Assembly: GCA_003415625.1 (NCBI GenBank)
Contig: PYIU01000003.1
Coordinates: forward strand, 6,758,001-6,822,000
DNA from: Aquanectria penicillioides
Lineage: Eukaryota; Ascomycota; Sordariomycetes; Hypocreales; Nectriaceae
DNA: 64,000 nucleotides
Direction: 5' to 3'
The notes under the pieces were generated by a model. It had not been told where the DNA came from. It did not search any database and saw nothing but the letters and a program-made list of their open reading frames with translations. Position 1 is the first letter of the stretch. Each line of letters begins with the position of its first letter. This document shows, piece after piece, positions 11,300-24,025 of the stretch. A program made the translations under genes and the position numbers.

Positions 11300-12259
11300 C
11301 TCCGCCTATTCTCTCTAGCTGGCCGGCGCACGCCTCCCCAAGCACCCAAACTCTCCGTGGCACGCACGTCGTTCCGGACATGCTGTGGGTTAATCGCCGA
11401 TCACCCCGGGGGAGCCACACGATGGCGGAGGAGGAGAAGCAGCAAACAGAATATGAACTTGAGAGCACGGCAACATGCCTAGCTCCGAAGGTTACGTGCG
11501 GAGACGGCGTACGGCGTACGGAGTTATTCCCTTCTTGTGTCTCTAAGCATGTTGGTCGCTCATTAATTGTCCCGTCGGGATTTCTAAAGTAGGTACTGCA
11601 TTCATCATGAATTATTACATCCATGTCCGCGGAGAGGCGAAAGAAAAAAAAAAAAAAAAAAACTTGACCCCCAGAATGCCCTGCACAAACGCTCGTCTAC
11701 ACCAGCATGGCATGGGTGGAAAGCTTTGCGAATCTCACCTAATTACTAGGGGACAGACAGTCCCATGAAAGAAAGATCCATACTTTGGTCAATAATACCA
11801 CCCAGCCCTACTCTGGGCGGCCGTGTGTCACTGCATATCCTGCCGACACCGCAGGTTGGGCCCACCCCCCAGTCAGGTCCAGGTGCGACGCCAATTGCCA
11901 GCTCTGGCTTCCCTCCCATCCCTGCCATCCCTGGCGCAAAAGACGATCGATGCGTCGCGTGCAGGGCGAGAGCACGCACTGCGAGGTGCGCAGGTCGATG
12001 CGGGATGCGCTGCTCGGGCTGGGATTTACTGGGCTTAAGTCCGCGTGGCCGCGGGGGCGCCCCATAATCGTCGCCGCCCGGCAGCCTCGGACGATCCAGA
12101 CGTCCCGAGGCCGGTCCACAATAATTCTGGGTCTCAGACTAGAAAGCCGCGGTCGTCGGTGGGTGGCGAGCCCGTCCCGTCTCCAACGGAATTACTGTGC
12201 GTGGTGGTCACTTTTGGTGTGCGTGTGCGGTGATGGAGCCAGCGAATTCGGTCTCATCA

Positions 12260-12296
12260 ATTACAGATTACAGATTACAGATTACAGATTACAGAT
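12260..12296. repeat. Heptanucleotide tandem repeat, unit ATTACAG (cyclically GATTACA)
   Basis: Five perfect copies of a 7-bp unit plus a 2-base partial copy, 37 bp in all. Confidence 0.95.
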
Positions 12297-12866
12297 GCTG
12301 GTTTGGCCACTGGCGCGCTCAGCCTGGCTTGATGATCGACCTGAAGAAGCTGTGAGGCGCATTCACATGCGCAGTCGCCGTTTCGCATGCGCTTCCCAAT
12401 CGAGCCGGCAGTGCGCAAGCGCTTTCGCTTTCTTTTTCCTCAAGTGCTGACTTTCGTTCTGGTCCTCTTCCCGAGTCCCACTCTCGGTTTACAAACTGAC
12501 CTTCCGCGCACCTCGAATGACAAAGATTACACTATCCGCCTTGGTATCTCCACCCTGGCACCGGAGCCGCCAGCGCAATTGGAACCCCGGATTCCGACTT
12601 TCCAGCGCAGTGGAGCTTGCTTGGGCTTAATTATCCGTACCTATGGTGCATTTAGCATTTGGCCATGTCCGCAGATACATACTGTGCAGGCCACAGTCCT
12701 ACGGACAATCTCCAATGTCCGCCTGCCAGCCCTGATGCTAAAGGAGGTGCATGGGCTTTGGTAAGCGGACCCCTCATCCTCCCTCACTTTCACCAAGAAT
12801 GAGGCACGGCATGGGATGGCATCCCGAACATGCGGCGTGATGGATGGAGTGATTTGCTAATCGCTT

Positions 12867-12890
12867 GTCCACGTCCACGTCCACGTCCAT
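12867..12890. repeat. Hexanucleotide tandem repeat, unit GTCCAC
   Basis: Three perfect copies and a fourth with one change (GTCCAT). Confidence 0.9.
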
Positions 12891-15800
12891 GACCACGTCG
12901 CCATCTTGCAACAGGGGTTTGTGATTCACGTCTCCCTTGCTATATATTTCGCGTAGCACCCTACGGAGTACCTCGACATGCCAGTATGCCCACTACGCAC
13001 TATTTGAGTTCTGTACTTTGTCGCTGGGTAATCCGCCGTGTTTGGACCCTCTACTCGGGTCGACTCGCCCGAAACCCCCGACTCCTCGGGGAGCTGACAA
13101 ATTGGCTGACGGAGAGTCCTGCCGGAGCGCGCGCCCAGCCAGCCAGAGACAAGACATGTCGGCCGCCACCACCCCCCCACGAAAATAACGAAATACAGGG
13201 CAATCCCCCTCCGAAAAGTAAAAAAAAAAAAATTGCATTATACCATTGGGCCCATCGTGTGTGTTGTCACTAAAAGTTAGTCGGCACCGTTTGCTCGTCG
13301 ACACTTACCCTCTCCGGCTACATAGTTGTCAACATTATTCCCTCTTGGGCAACCGCGCGGATGCATCGCTGCGTTCCCCGAATCTGACCTGCTTCGTTCG
13401 TATCGTAAATCATTCATGTTACAGAGTGATAGTCCAGTGCAGTAGTTTGCTCCACGGTAGGACCAGGGTGCCGTTGCCGTCTGCCAACCTGGCTGGCCCA
13501 GGGAGGTACTGTATGTTGAGATACACAGTCGAGAGATCTCGATGCACCAACCTTCGGTCGGATATCCAATGTGTATATCCGCTAGTCGGGGGAGGGGCTC
13601 CTCCCTTCCTAGCTGCCCCTATTGTTCTACTACTACTCCGTATGTAGGTAGGTACCCGGTAGGAAGGATACCTAGGTATTTGCTTTGTCTGGACCGGCAG
13701 CTTGTTTAATGCTGTCCATACGCAAATATAGTCGTTGCAGGCTCTAGAAACCGTAGGGCTTAAACCGTCGGTCCGTCAATCTGTCAATCCCCTTGGGGCC
13801 ACTACCCCCATGTCGAGGGAATACATAGCGTCTGCCGCCTTGAGTGTCATGATTCTCTGGGTCGCAACTTGACATGCCCATCGGTGCCAAGGAACGGCGC
13901 TACCATCCCCATGACCACTCCTCCACTTCCCTTCCCCTCCTCCGTCTGACCCAGCTTCCTCATCCAGAAACCTCCTCAGCATAACACGTTGTTAACGGCC
14001 CAAGTGATGCATCCGACCGATCACCTCACCAAGATGCGAGGGCTTGTGCCCTGTGCAAGACCACTTACCGAATCCGAGGTCGATCGGAACCCAGGCATTC
14101 TCCTTTGGCCTCGGGGTGGCCAAAACACGTTCATGGGCATATTCTCCTAATCTCCTAAACCGCCGTGTGACAACGCCGAGGCGCGAGACGTGGCGTGCTG
14201 CGATAGCTCGTAAATCCGTACTACCTACATACATAACGTCGCAGCCTGTCCATGTCCGCAAGAACAATGGCGGGCTGACGGTGATAGCCTTGCAGCCCGA
14301 GGCCATCATGACACCCCCTAACCGGAGGTACATGGCAGTCATGGGCTGAGGGGGGATCCTCGGAGCCGGGACCACTAATCCTGCCCGCTCTACGGGACGA
14401 ACTCCAGCAAAGTCCGCACCATAGGCTTTAGGGCTTTGATAATTGAAACAAATGTCATCCCAGGCTAGGTTAAAGGGGGAAAAGACCGAACATGGTCTCG
14501 AGCCAAGCCTTGGGCCACGGAGTTAGAGACTGGCCACAGCGCCTTTCCCGAGGCCCTTAGTGGGGAAATCGGATTTTGCTGATCAAGCAACAAACATCCG
14601 CCGATGAAGCTGTCAGACTGAGGAGGGGCTGATGACATGGCCAAGTTTGATCAGTAAGCCTTTATGATTTTCCCTCGATGGATAATATCAAATCATAGTT
14701 TGCCTGTATTGGACGTCTCTCGTGTTTCCAGAAAACAGAGGCTCGGTTTTTTTTCATCAAGTTCGAGACTGCTGTTTGACAAGCCCCAAACGAAATGGCA
14801 GCGGAATTGAGCGGTAACCAACTCGTCCGGTTTCGAAACCGTCTCAGTATAGAACAACATCAACTATACTTGGAGACATCTTGTTAGGTAATACCTCTCT
14901 TCTCCGTGACCCCTCCGGTTATGAATGAACCCACAATAGCCTAAACACCATGCTATGACCTAACATCTTAGTCTAAGACATCACCCGCAACGGCCAAGTC
15001 CCAGAACCAGTGTGAGACTATGCCAAGAAAAGCACAGATAATTCAACCAATTCATTGTTTCCCCATTCCACTCCAAAGTTCAAGGCCAGTCTAGATCGTT
15101 CAATTGTGGATGTTTAGTCATTGATGAATTGTTCAACCGCTGACGATGAACCTCCAGCTTACACGTATCTATATTCTTGAGGTCATGAGATAGCGGGGGC
15201 CAAGCCCGACCGACCTGTACAACCTACGAAGAATAGCTTGGATCCCGAACGCCATCTAGCCAATTGGCTTATGCCTTGAAGTGTCAATCAACTCACGGAT
15301 CAATGTTTTTATACGGCAAGTTGATCACAATAGTTAGTGGAGAAGGAGGATATATCGGAACCATGAGAAACCCGAGATCAGCTCTGCTTGCTACCCTAAA
15401 CAGACAATACGTCCGAGCAATCCCAAGATCCAGTGGCCCTAGCGGGAATTGCCCGGCTTTGGAGACCCATGAGCAAGTTCACCGCAAGTACCTGGCCAAG
15501 TCCTCGAACAAGTGCCGGCAGGTGTTGATCCAAAGCCTAAATTCGAATGACGAAAGAGCACATCTGGCCCCCCCGTCTTTGCCACCTTCATGGACAACCC
15601 CTTTTCGCAAGTGGAGTACTAGTCAGAGACTTCATCACAACCAGGACCTCGTATTGACAAAGAACATCTGAATGAGCGGTACGGCTAACAATTACGCTAG
15701 ATTGAAATATTTGGAACAGATTTTTCAATTAATTCCGGCTATTCCCCCCCGGTACCAAGTTGCTCAATGCTTGGCCCCATGCACACGGGCGTGGGAGGAG

Positions 15801-17499
15801 GGTTGCAATGTTTTGTTTTTTTCTCGTGCCGAGCGATGCGATCGCGCTGCGGCAATCAGAGAAAACTGAAACAAGTGGGCGGGCTGCAATCTATCCGAAG
15901 GCTTGGAGCAGACCCCAAGAAAGCATATTCTATCGACGTACTGGAACACGCAAACAGGGGGGCCCTGTTCTTACTCTTCATCTGCTCTGTCCTTTAGCGT
16001 GTCGAGTTCGTCCAATGCGCCATGGCTTCTCTCGGCTTGAGCACCAAATCTAAGAGTGAATCTATCTCCAAGCCATGATTCTTGGCTATTTCACTCCCTT
16101 GTCTTGATTTCCATTATGCTCCAAGTTGCCTATGTTGAACCCGTCTTGGCTACGCTGCACATGCAACCTTGGATTGTTACCTGGGCGCCGAACACGAGCG
16201 CAACAGGGATGCTGTGATTCGCTACAGCCGTTGCTGGCTTTTCCTGTCATCCTCGAACGGGGACATTGCATCGTACGCGTACGCTCAGCCCGAAGAAGCT
16301 GGAGAGAAGGATAGGATAATCCCTCGGCTGATGTCCTGCATAGCCGCTGGGTCAAGAAAGCTTGACTATCCATCTACCTTTGCATCATGTACTTGGAATG
16401 TGCATCTGACGACCATGGACGAAAAGGCTCTGGCTTTTACGGGCCCTAAAACTAGAAGTACCAACTAGGAAGGGACGGTGCAAAATTTAGCTGAGACATG
16501 CTGGGGCTTCTTTAAATAAACGAGCCTCTAGCATTCCCAGTCTGGTACCGGTATGGCTCTCTTGCAGCCGAAACTCATGACAGCAACGAGAGTCATGAAC
16601 ACATTTTTTTTTTTGCCCTTGTGTGTGTAAAACTGCGGCCCGTTACTGCAGAAAGAGCCGAAACCCAACGGTGAAACAGGTCAATGGCGATCAGCAAATC
16701 TGCTCACTTGTCACTGCTCACTGCAGCCAGGTCACAGGTGTCAGCATTGGCTTCCTGTCGCTCGCATTGCCCCTGGTTCTGGGGTGGTTTTCGGACCTTT
16801 GGATGGACGGTGGCTCTGACGGTTCCTCTTCAGCCCGATGGAGCCTGTACCCACCCGCCGACCTCGACATGGGTCGCTGGTCGACGTTCGTTGGATGAAG
16901 GGCGCCCTCCGTGCAATCAAGAATGTCCGACTTACGCAGAGCCCAGCGTACAGAAGCCTCCCCCAAATTCCAAGTCTTGGCAACACGCTCAGGAGGGCGA
17001 ATTTGAATTTAGTGTTACAATATGTGCTTACGATCTTCACTATTGTTGCACCTGCAAGGGGAAGCTCCAAACAACGAAAGGCAATGAAAAAAAAAAAAGA
17101 TGGCATACGTAACTGCCCTCCTGTCCTCAACCGCCCATAGCGGGAACCTGTACGGGTCGTTTAAAAGGGGAAGCTTTACAGTGGCTGTACCGTACTCGGC
17201 CAGCGCCTCTCGGCACGGCCTCCGCCTGCCGGGTCTCAGGGGTATCTTCAGATTCAGGGTACCTGGGCCGTGGGTACCAGCGAGCCCCAAACCTCAAGTC
17301 GTCTCGATCCGTTCCGACTTGGTTGGCGGTGGCTCATGGCGGACATCCACGTCACTTTCCCTGCTCGCTCCGTCATTGTCAACCGCGGGTGGCTCGTGGC
17401 TGTTGGGTTGGGGACCTGTCGTTCCTTCCCTTTGCTTCAAGCACCAGGGCCACGTATCATCTGGATTTGCCTTTGCACGGTTAGTGCTTGGCCGCGTAT

Positions 17500-18424
17500 G
17501 CCCTCTGAGAGTTCAACTCTAACACCGACCAATCCTCTCTTCTCGTACAATAGAGTCTATCCCGCACACCTAAGCTTGCTCTTAACTCTCTTCCTCCACT
17601 CCTCTCCTTGGCCAGCCTTATCGCTATCCCTATCACCTGCGGGCTACCACCTGTTTCTCTGCTTTCTGGCCTGCTGGGCCTCATCCCCTACCGTGCAACA
17701 CTTTGTCGCAGCCAATCGAGAACCTTGCGCCGCCCAGACCTTCGCCTGCGACACCTTTTTTTCCCTACTACGGATACAGCCAGCCTCCTCCACCTCCCGC
17801 CAGTATTCAACGCTCCCTCGCGCGGCTCTTCATTGTTCTCGAATCTCCCCCTTGCTTGCTTCGGCGGGGCAGTTGGCAAACCCGTCCTCAAGTTTTGGGC
17901 GCAACGCCACAACCTGCAGTACCAGAGATTGCATCCGACCTCTTTTTGCCTAGGGTCCTCCGGCTTGTGGTGGGCTCTCGATCCAGACCCAGTAACTCTC
18001 AGGTTACCGGACCCTCCCCAGGTGCCAAGTGCATAGTCCCTGTGCGCGCGCTGGTGCCACTGACGGCCGGCCCATCTCCAATTGGAGAGCCCCCTACGGA
18101 GCACGAATACAACGCTCCCTTTCTCGTCGCTTGGCCTCGTCGCAACCAAAACGACACTTTTTCTTCTTCTTCTCTTCTCCCCATTGCATTTTTTATTCAT
18201 TCGCCTCGTGTAGCCTCTTTTCGTCCTGTCGTTTGTCGCCCCACGCTCTCTTATCTATGCGCATCTCGCTCGACTCTCTTTCTTGCGCTTGAACCCCCCT
18301 ACTTTGCTCCTGGCAGGACTTTTCCACCTGTGACAGAGCTAGCTTCCAATCCTTTAACCATACGAGCAAGGGACAACAGCGACCATATTGTCACAGCGAA
18401 CCTGTTGCCGCCCCCTCGCCAACC
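17500..18424 (+). promoter_or_regulatory. Pyrimidine-rich promoter/5' leader of the Och1-type gene
   Basis: About 900 bp dominated by C and T on the plus strand, directly before the ATG at 18425. Long CT-rich leaders of this kind are common upstream of expressed genes in filamentous ascomycetes. A CCAAT pentamer is present near 17530. Open frames that run through it are by-products of the biased composition. Transcription start unknown. Confidence 0.5.
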
Positions 18425-19614
18425 ATGCTCAATTCTCGTCGCGCCGTCGTGGCGGCCGTGTTTATCCTCACATTCTTCTTCCTCCTCTCGAGATCGCACG
18501 ATTCCTCGAACGCGTCCACGGCCCAGCCCGCTGCTGCTGCTGCCCCTGCCGATTCCAACAATGACGCTACCGCTCCCTCAGAACCCGATTCTAAACCTCC
18601 TCCTGTCCTTGAGGAGCCCAAAGAAATGGAGGTCAAGCCCCGGCGTGTGAGGCCTAGCATCGACATGTCGGGCATGTCTACCTATGACAAGCTCGCTTAC
18701 GCATACCCCTACGATGTCGATATGAAATTCCCTGCCTACATCTGGCAGACCTGGAAGCAGAGCCCCGATGATCCCAACTTCAAGTTCAGGGGTGCAGAGT
18801 CGTCGTGGACAACCGAACACCCCGGGTTCGTTCACGAGGTCATTACCGACGATGTCGCGATCCATCTGCTTCGCTTGCTCTATGTTTCTATCCCCGAGGT
18901 GCTCGAGGCCTACAGCGCTATGCCTATGCCCGTCCTCAAAGCCGACTTCTTCCGCTACCTCATCCTCTTTGCCCGTGGCGGCGTGTATTCCGATATCGAT
19001 ACATATGCCCTCAAGCCGGTTTACCAGTGGATTCCTGAACAGATTCCCCGAGAGACGGTCGGCCTGGTTATTGGCATTGAAGCCGACCCCGACCGCCCCG
19101 ACTGGGCTGACTGGTACAGCCGTCGTATTCAATTTTGCCAGTGGACCATCCAGAGCAAACCTGGCCACCCCGTGCTACGCGACGTCATTTCTCGTATTAC
19201 CAAGAAGGTCCTGGATATGAAGCGCTCGGGCAAGCTCGCCAGCTTCTCTGACAAGGATGTCGTGGAGCTCAGCGGACCCGCGATTTGGACCGATACCATC
19301 ATGGACTACTTGAATGACGACCGATTCTTCGATATGAAGACGAGCAAGGGCAAGATGGATTACCACGCTTTCACGGGAATGGAGGCACCCAAGCGTGTGG
19401 GAGATGTTGTCGTTTTGCCTATTACGAGCTTTTCTCCCGGCGTTGGTCAGATGGGCGCTAAGGGCGCTGATGATCCTATGGCGTTTGTGCAACACACCTT
19501 TGAGGGTAAGTGAATATGACAAACTCCTTGCAGTTGTGAGGCAATGCTAACAATGTTGCAATAGGCACCTGGAAGCCCGAGAACCTACGACATATTGGCG
19601 ACAAGGACGAATAG
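18425..19614 (+). CDS. OCH1: Och1-type alpha-1,6-mannosyltransferase (glycosyltransferase family 32)
   Basis: GT32 type II Golgi membrane enzyme; Och1 adds the first alpha-1,6-mannose to the N-glycan core and starts outer-chain growth. Exons 18425-19505 and 19565-19614 (GTAAGT donor, ATAG acceptor) encode 376 residues. A membrane anchor lies at about residues 8-22 (VVAAVFILTFFFLL), followed by an Ala/Pro/Ser/Asp-rich stem to about residue 75. The catalytic domain contains FPAYIWQTWKQSP (about 102-114), the acceptor-side LKADFFRYLILFARGGVYSD and the DXD metal-binding motif D190-I-D192. The C-terminus is short and soluble (ENLRHIGDKDE). Pezizomycotina carry several GT32 paralogues, so the symbol is by closest resemblance and initiation specificity is inferred. 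The second exon has only 50 coding bases. Confidence 0.85.
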
Positions 19615-21226
19615 TTCCAACAGCCTCGGGACCACGACAAAATCACTACAAGAATCCCTCGCGGATGGGATTTTAATGCTCTGCGACGACCTACCTACCA
19701 TACACTTCTCGACCTTGTATATTTCAGCCGCTACACTATTATAATGGCATCCTCGACAAGCTAGCCCTGGGCTGGTTGTCGCCATATGTAGTTACCCTCC
19801 GGGACGTACCTACAACGATTGCATTGCGAAGGAGACGCAGGAAAAAATCACGGGCAAAGGGGACTAGATTTGATTTCTTTTTCTCCCCCGTCGGAGTGTG
19901 TGTGTGTGTGTGTGTGTGTCTACTTTTTCTCTTTTTTTTTCCTTCCTGTTCTGGGATAGACATTTGGTTGTAATTTTTCATGTTAAGTTTTCGTCATTGT
20001 CGTTTGATAACAGGACTAGTGGGCAGTTCCTGCGGTGTTGAAAGGATGAGAAATTTACGGAGCAGGAGTTGGACGACTACTTTGATGGTGACCATGGCTG
20101 AATTACACGGCGAATGTGTACAGCCATTGGCTTTCTTTTCATGGGCAAACGTGGGGGAGGGCGACGGGACGGTTACGATGGCAAATGGATGTGTCAAGCA
20201 GGTAGAGCAGGATCAGGAAGGGCAGCGTGTAGAGTCTGAGTCTTGAAACAGCTCCAGACTCTGTCTGCACTTTGGTCCTTTTTCCGTCCTATCAAAGGAC
20301 TGGTAGACTATGCCCACGAGGCGTCTTGAATCGAATCCGTCTACGAACGAGCGAATTGCTCAAGAATGTTTGCTTCCGCGGTTGGACAAGGTCAGATCAA
20401 GATGAGAAGAAGGTACTACTAGTACTATCTGAGTCCAATAACCATTGGGGGCTTGAAAGATGGTTGAAGTGCCTGCCGTAAGCCTCATTGAATACAGGAA
20501 ACGGAAACGAGAACGGCGACAGACCCTGAAAGCTTACTTCCGCCCGCCCGTCTCACCGCATCGGGAGGCAGAAACAGCCTGGCAATGAATTGATTTCCTC
20601 ATTGAGGTCTGGTTGACTCCATCCCGCACAGCTACCCAAGTTGGTCTCGCGCCATGGAGCCTTGGAGGTGACCCCGCATTTTCCCCAGATTTCGTGCGTG
20701 AGCGTCGCTCTCGGCCCCATTCATTCATTGGACAAATGCCGATGAGGGGAAGGCCGCCGCCGAGCAGGCTCGCAGCACGGCTCAGCACAAAGCTGCCTAC
20801 AAGTTAGTCGCATGCCTGTCGCTTCCCGTGTTTGTGCCGCCCGCGTGCGCGTGGGGGAGGCGGGAGAAGGAGAAGCGGAGGCACAGCTTTCCCATTGGCG
20901 ATGGTAGCCGAGGCGAGTGGGAGAGAGCCATTGCAACCGCTTTCTTCCTTCTCTGGCACAACGCATGAAGATCGCTGGATGAATGTTTGCTTTCATTTGA
21001 TGCGAGACGGTAAGACTCAGACGCCCAACCAAGTGGCTGTCCTCAAAACCAGAGAGCAGACAGCTCTAGCTCTGACGAACTGAGATACACCCGGCAGCCA
21101 CCATATCCGATCCCACTTCACCCACCCAGTCTTGCGGAGGTTGGCAGGCTCGTTCGCCCAAGCCTAGCCGGCTTGAAATTGTAATTCAAGCTTGGTATTC
21201 CGTCAAATGCGGTTGCTACACCAGCA
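19615..21226. other. Intergenic region between the Och1-type and acyl-CoA synthetase genes
   Basis: 1.6 kb holding the 3' untranslated region of the first gene and the promoter of the second. A GT microsatellite and a T-rich tract lie near 19896-19940. No gene supported. Confidence 0.45.
19896..19919. repeat. (GT)n microsatellite
   Basis: Twelve perfect TG/GT units about 280 bp after the Och1-type stop codon, perhaps within its 3' untranslated region. Confidence 0.9.
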
Positions 21227-23372
21227 ATGGCCATTATGCGAGGAATGGTGCCACGGCGCATCGCGCGAGGGGTGGTGAGCGGGACGAGGGCAGTACAGCA
21301 GAGAAGGAGGCTTGCTACTGCAGGATTGAGCATTCGATGGGGACCTGACGAGGTATGTGCTGGATAGGTTTACCCCCCAGCTGGCTAATTGACGATGGAT
21401 GCCGTGAGCACAATGACGATATGCATCCATGGACAAGTGTCTGTGACCCTCCCTCTCATGAGAGCGACTCTGGGATTCGAGCAAACCCTGCCTACACTCA
21501 TCCACCAAAGTCATCCTCACTCACCTCTCATCTCACCATACCCACCCAACGTCACTCAACTGACATTACCTCTTATAGCCAGTCCTCTATCAAGGTACTA
21601 TCCCTGAGCACTTCTCCTCTGTCGTCTCCGCCCATGGCGACCGGCCCGCTGTCGTGGCCCGATCACCATCGTGTCCCTCCATTTCCGTCTCAGCTACCGA
21701 AGCCTCCCTCACGTACTACGATCTCGACCGCTTCTCAAATCGCATTGCCGACTCTCTTACCTCTATTGGCGTCCGAAAAGGCGACCGAGTGGCCATCTCT
21801 CTCGGCAACACTCCCGATTTTTCCGCCCTCACCTACGCGCTCTTTAAGCTCGGTGCCGTCCTTGTGCCCCTTAACCCTGGCTTCAATGACCGCCAAGTTG
21901 CCGCAGCCCTTAAGCACCTCGCCGTTGAAGTCCTTATTATCGGGGCTGTTACTGATCTAGCATATCGCCCCGGCAAGGGAAGATGCAATCAGCCGCTCCT
22001 CGAGAGCATCGTCGGCGATCTCCACTCGTCCAAGATCCAGAGCGAAACGGTGCCCTCGTTGGAGAAGGTCATTGTCGTAGACAACCGATCTAGCCATCCA
22101 GATGTCAACTTTGACCTCGAAGGATGCAAAGCCCTGACACCCTTTGCGACCCTTTGCGAAGGCTCTGACCGGCCGATTTCCCCAGTCGAACCCCTAAAAG
22201 CTGATGAAATTGTCAACATCCAGTTCACATCTGGTACGACCTCGACGCCAAAGGCAGCCATGCTCTCGCACCGATCCATTCTGAATAACGGCGCCCTGAT
22301 TGCCCATCGCATGGGCCTCGAGCCGAAAGATCGCATCGTTGTACCCCCGCCCCTATTTCACTGCTTCGGCAGCGTACTCGGGTACATGGCAACGGCCACA
22401 ACTGGCGCGGCCATCCTATTCCCCAGTCCAGCCTTTGACCCGGCGGCAACTTTGCGCATGTGTGTCGATCACGACGCAACTGGCCTTTACGGGGTGAGCA
22501 CCATGCTGGTCGCGGTTCTGGAGGCCCTCGACGCCGGTGATATCGTCGAGCACGCCCCTCGCAACCTCACCAAGGGCATCGTTGCCGGCAGCAGCGTCCC
22601 TGAGTCGCTCATGCGCACGCTCTATGCCCGCCTTGGCCTCGGTGACGTCGTCATCTGCTACGGCATGACGGAAACCAGCCCAGTCAACTGCATGACGATG
22701 CCCTCGGACCCCCTGATAAAGCGCACCTCGAGCGTCGGCACGCCCATGCCGCACACGGGTGTCAAGATTGTCGACCCCCACGATCGCTCCCGCATCCTGC
22801 CTCTAGGCGAGCGTGGCGAGCTCGCTGCGGCGGGATACTTGGTCATGAAGGGCTACTACGGCGATGAGGAGCGCACGGCGGAGGTGCGCCAGGCCGACCC
22901 GGACGATGGCACCGTCTGGATGTACTCGGGTGACGAGGCTGAGATGGATGAGGATGGCTACGTCCAGATCACGGGCCGTATCAAGGACCTCATCATCCGC
23001 GGCGGAGAAAACATCCACCCGCTCGAGGTAGAGGACTGCCTGATGACCCACGTCGGCGTACGCGAGGCCAGTGTTGTCGGCGTCCCAGACGAGCGGCTCG
23101 GGGAGGCCGTCGCGGCCTTTGTCATCCCGGCGCGAGGATGGAAGCCGTCAGACCAGGACGCCGACGGGGTCGAGGACAGCGAGGCCGCGCGCACGCTCAC
23201 GCCCGACGTGGTGCGGTCATGGGTCGCCACGCGGCTGTCCAAGCACCTGGTGCCCAAGTACGTCTTCTGGACCGATGAGTATCCCAAGACGGCGAGCGGC
23301 AAGATCCAAAAGTTCAAGCTCCGCGACATGGCGCGGGAGACGCTGGGTATCGAGGAGAAGGAGACGAAATGA
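21227..23372 (+). CDS. AMP-forming acyl-CoA synthetase, ACSF2-like, with probable mitochondrial presequence
   Basis: ANL-superfamily enzyme that activates a fatty or other organic acid to its acyl-CoA through an acyl-adenylate. Exon 1 (21227-21352) encodes 42 residues rich in Arg/Ala without acidic residues until its end (RRIARGVVSGTRAVQQRRR), a likely mitochondrial targeting sequence, ending in GPDE. Exon 2 (21579-23372) continues PVLYQGTIPEHF, which restores the family's usual start. The total is 639 residues. Motifs: adenylate loop FTSGTTSTPK (about 258-267), YGMTETSP (403-410), hinge segment GRIKDLIIRGGEN (508-520) and catalytic lysine near K617 in TASGKIQKF. The usual TGD motif reads SGD (492-494). 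The 226-nt intron is rather long for this window and could hide another small exon. Not a PTS1 peroxisomal protein (ends KETK). Substrate unknown. Confidence 0.85.
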
Positions 23373-23767
23373 ATGGATGGGAGTGACTGAAGGAAGAAAG
23401 GGTGTGAGGAGGTGGCGAGTTGTCTTTCATTTTCACAGGTTAGAAAGCGTCATTGCTCTATTCAAGGGGGATGAGGTATAAATGTATATATGAAATGTGT
23501 ACTTTGGTTCCCTCTATTCAATTCTTCATCATGTCCATCATCAACGCGACAAGACAAACAGAAAGTGCTTAGTCCACATAGCATAGGTCCCCAAAACACG
23601 CACAAGTAAAACTTTTTTTTATGTTCTCTCCGCTAAAGGGGCATCATCATCTATGGGGAGTCTTCATCTACGAAGCTCCGTGTCATGCTAGGCGAGGGTG
23701 CCTGACCCCATCCATCAGTTGGCGCTCTGGCTCTGAGCAAACTGTAAAAAAAAAAAAAAGAGAGAAA

Positions 23768-23798
<31 letters not shown>

Positions 23799-24025
23799 CA
23801 GAGACAGAGCAACAAAAAATTTGACATCAGATAACCGGGATAACCTTCTCACGGCGGGGGGCTTAGTTCCAAAGCGCATGCATGGGTGGATTGGAAAAGC
23901 AACAACGAAAAAAATAACAATAAAAATCAAGGAACACGCAAGACCCTCGGCGTGAGTCCGTCAGACTCTGATGCGGAAAAACAAACCCTTGGGTGGCCCC
24001 ATGTAAAAACTCCCAGTCCCCGGTT
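23373..24025. other. Convergent 3' region between acyl-CoA synthetase and ceramide synthase genes
   Basis: 653 bp with both 3' untranslated regions and a purine microsatellite; no gene seen. Confidence 0.5.
23746..23809. repeat. Poly-A tract followed by GA and GACAGA repeats
   Basis: Fourteen A residues, then a GA tract, then about four copies of a GACAGA unit. Confidence 0.9.

Larger units (their letters stand above)
9727..17499. other. Large gene-free interval
   Basis: About 7.8 kb with no coding sequence I can support on either strand. Open frames are short, change frame at random and lack domains or consistent splice signals. It contains several simple repeats, listed separately, and a purine run at about 11641-11662. 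The part from about 13.7 to 16.5 kb looks somewhat more A/T-rich than the flanks by eye. It could hold long non-coding RNA, decayed repeats or a very divergent gene. Confidence 0.4.

Noticed and set aside
15264..15671. 135-codon frame in the first gene desert
   Set aside because: No recognisable motif, no splice context, no family resemblance.
17703..18424. Long plus-strand open frame before the Och1-type gene
   Set aside because: Composition-driven frame in a CT-rich leader that overlaps the real gene out of frame.
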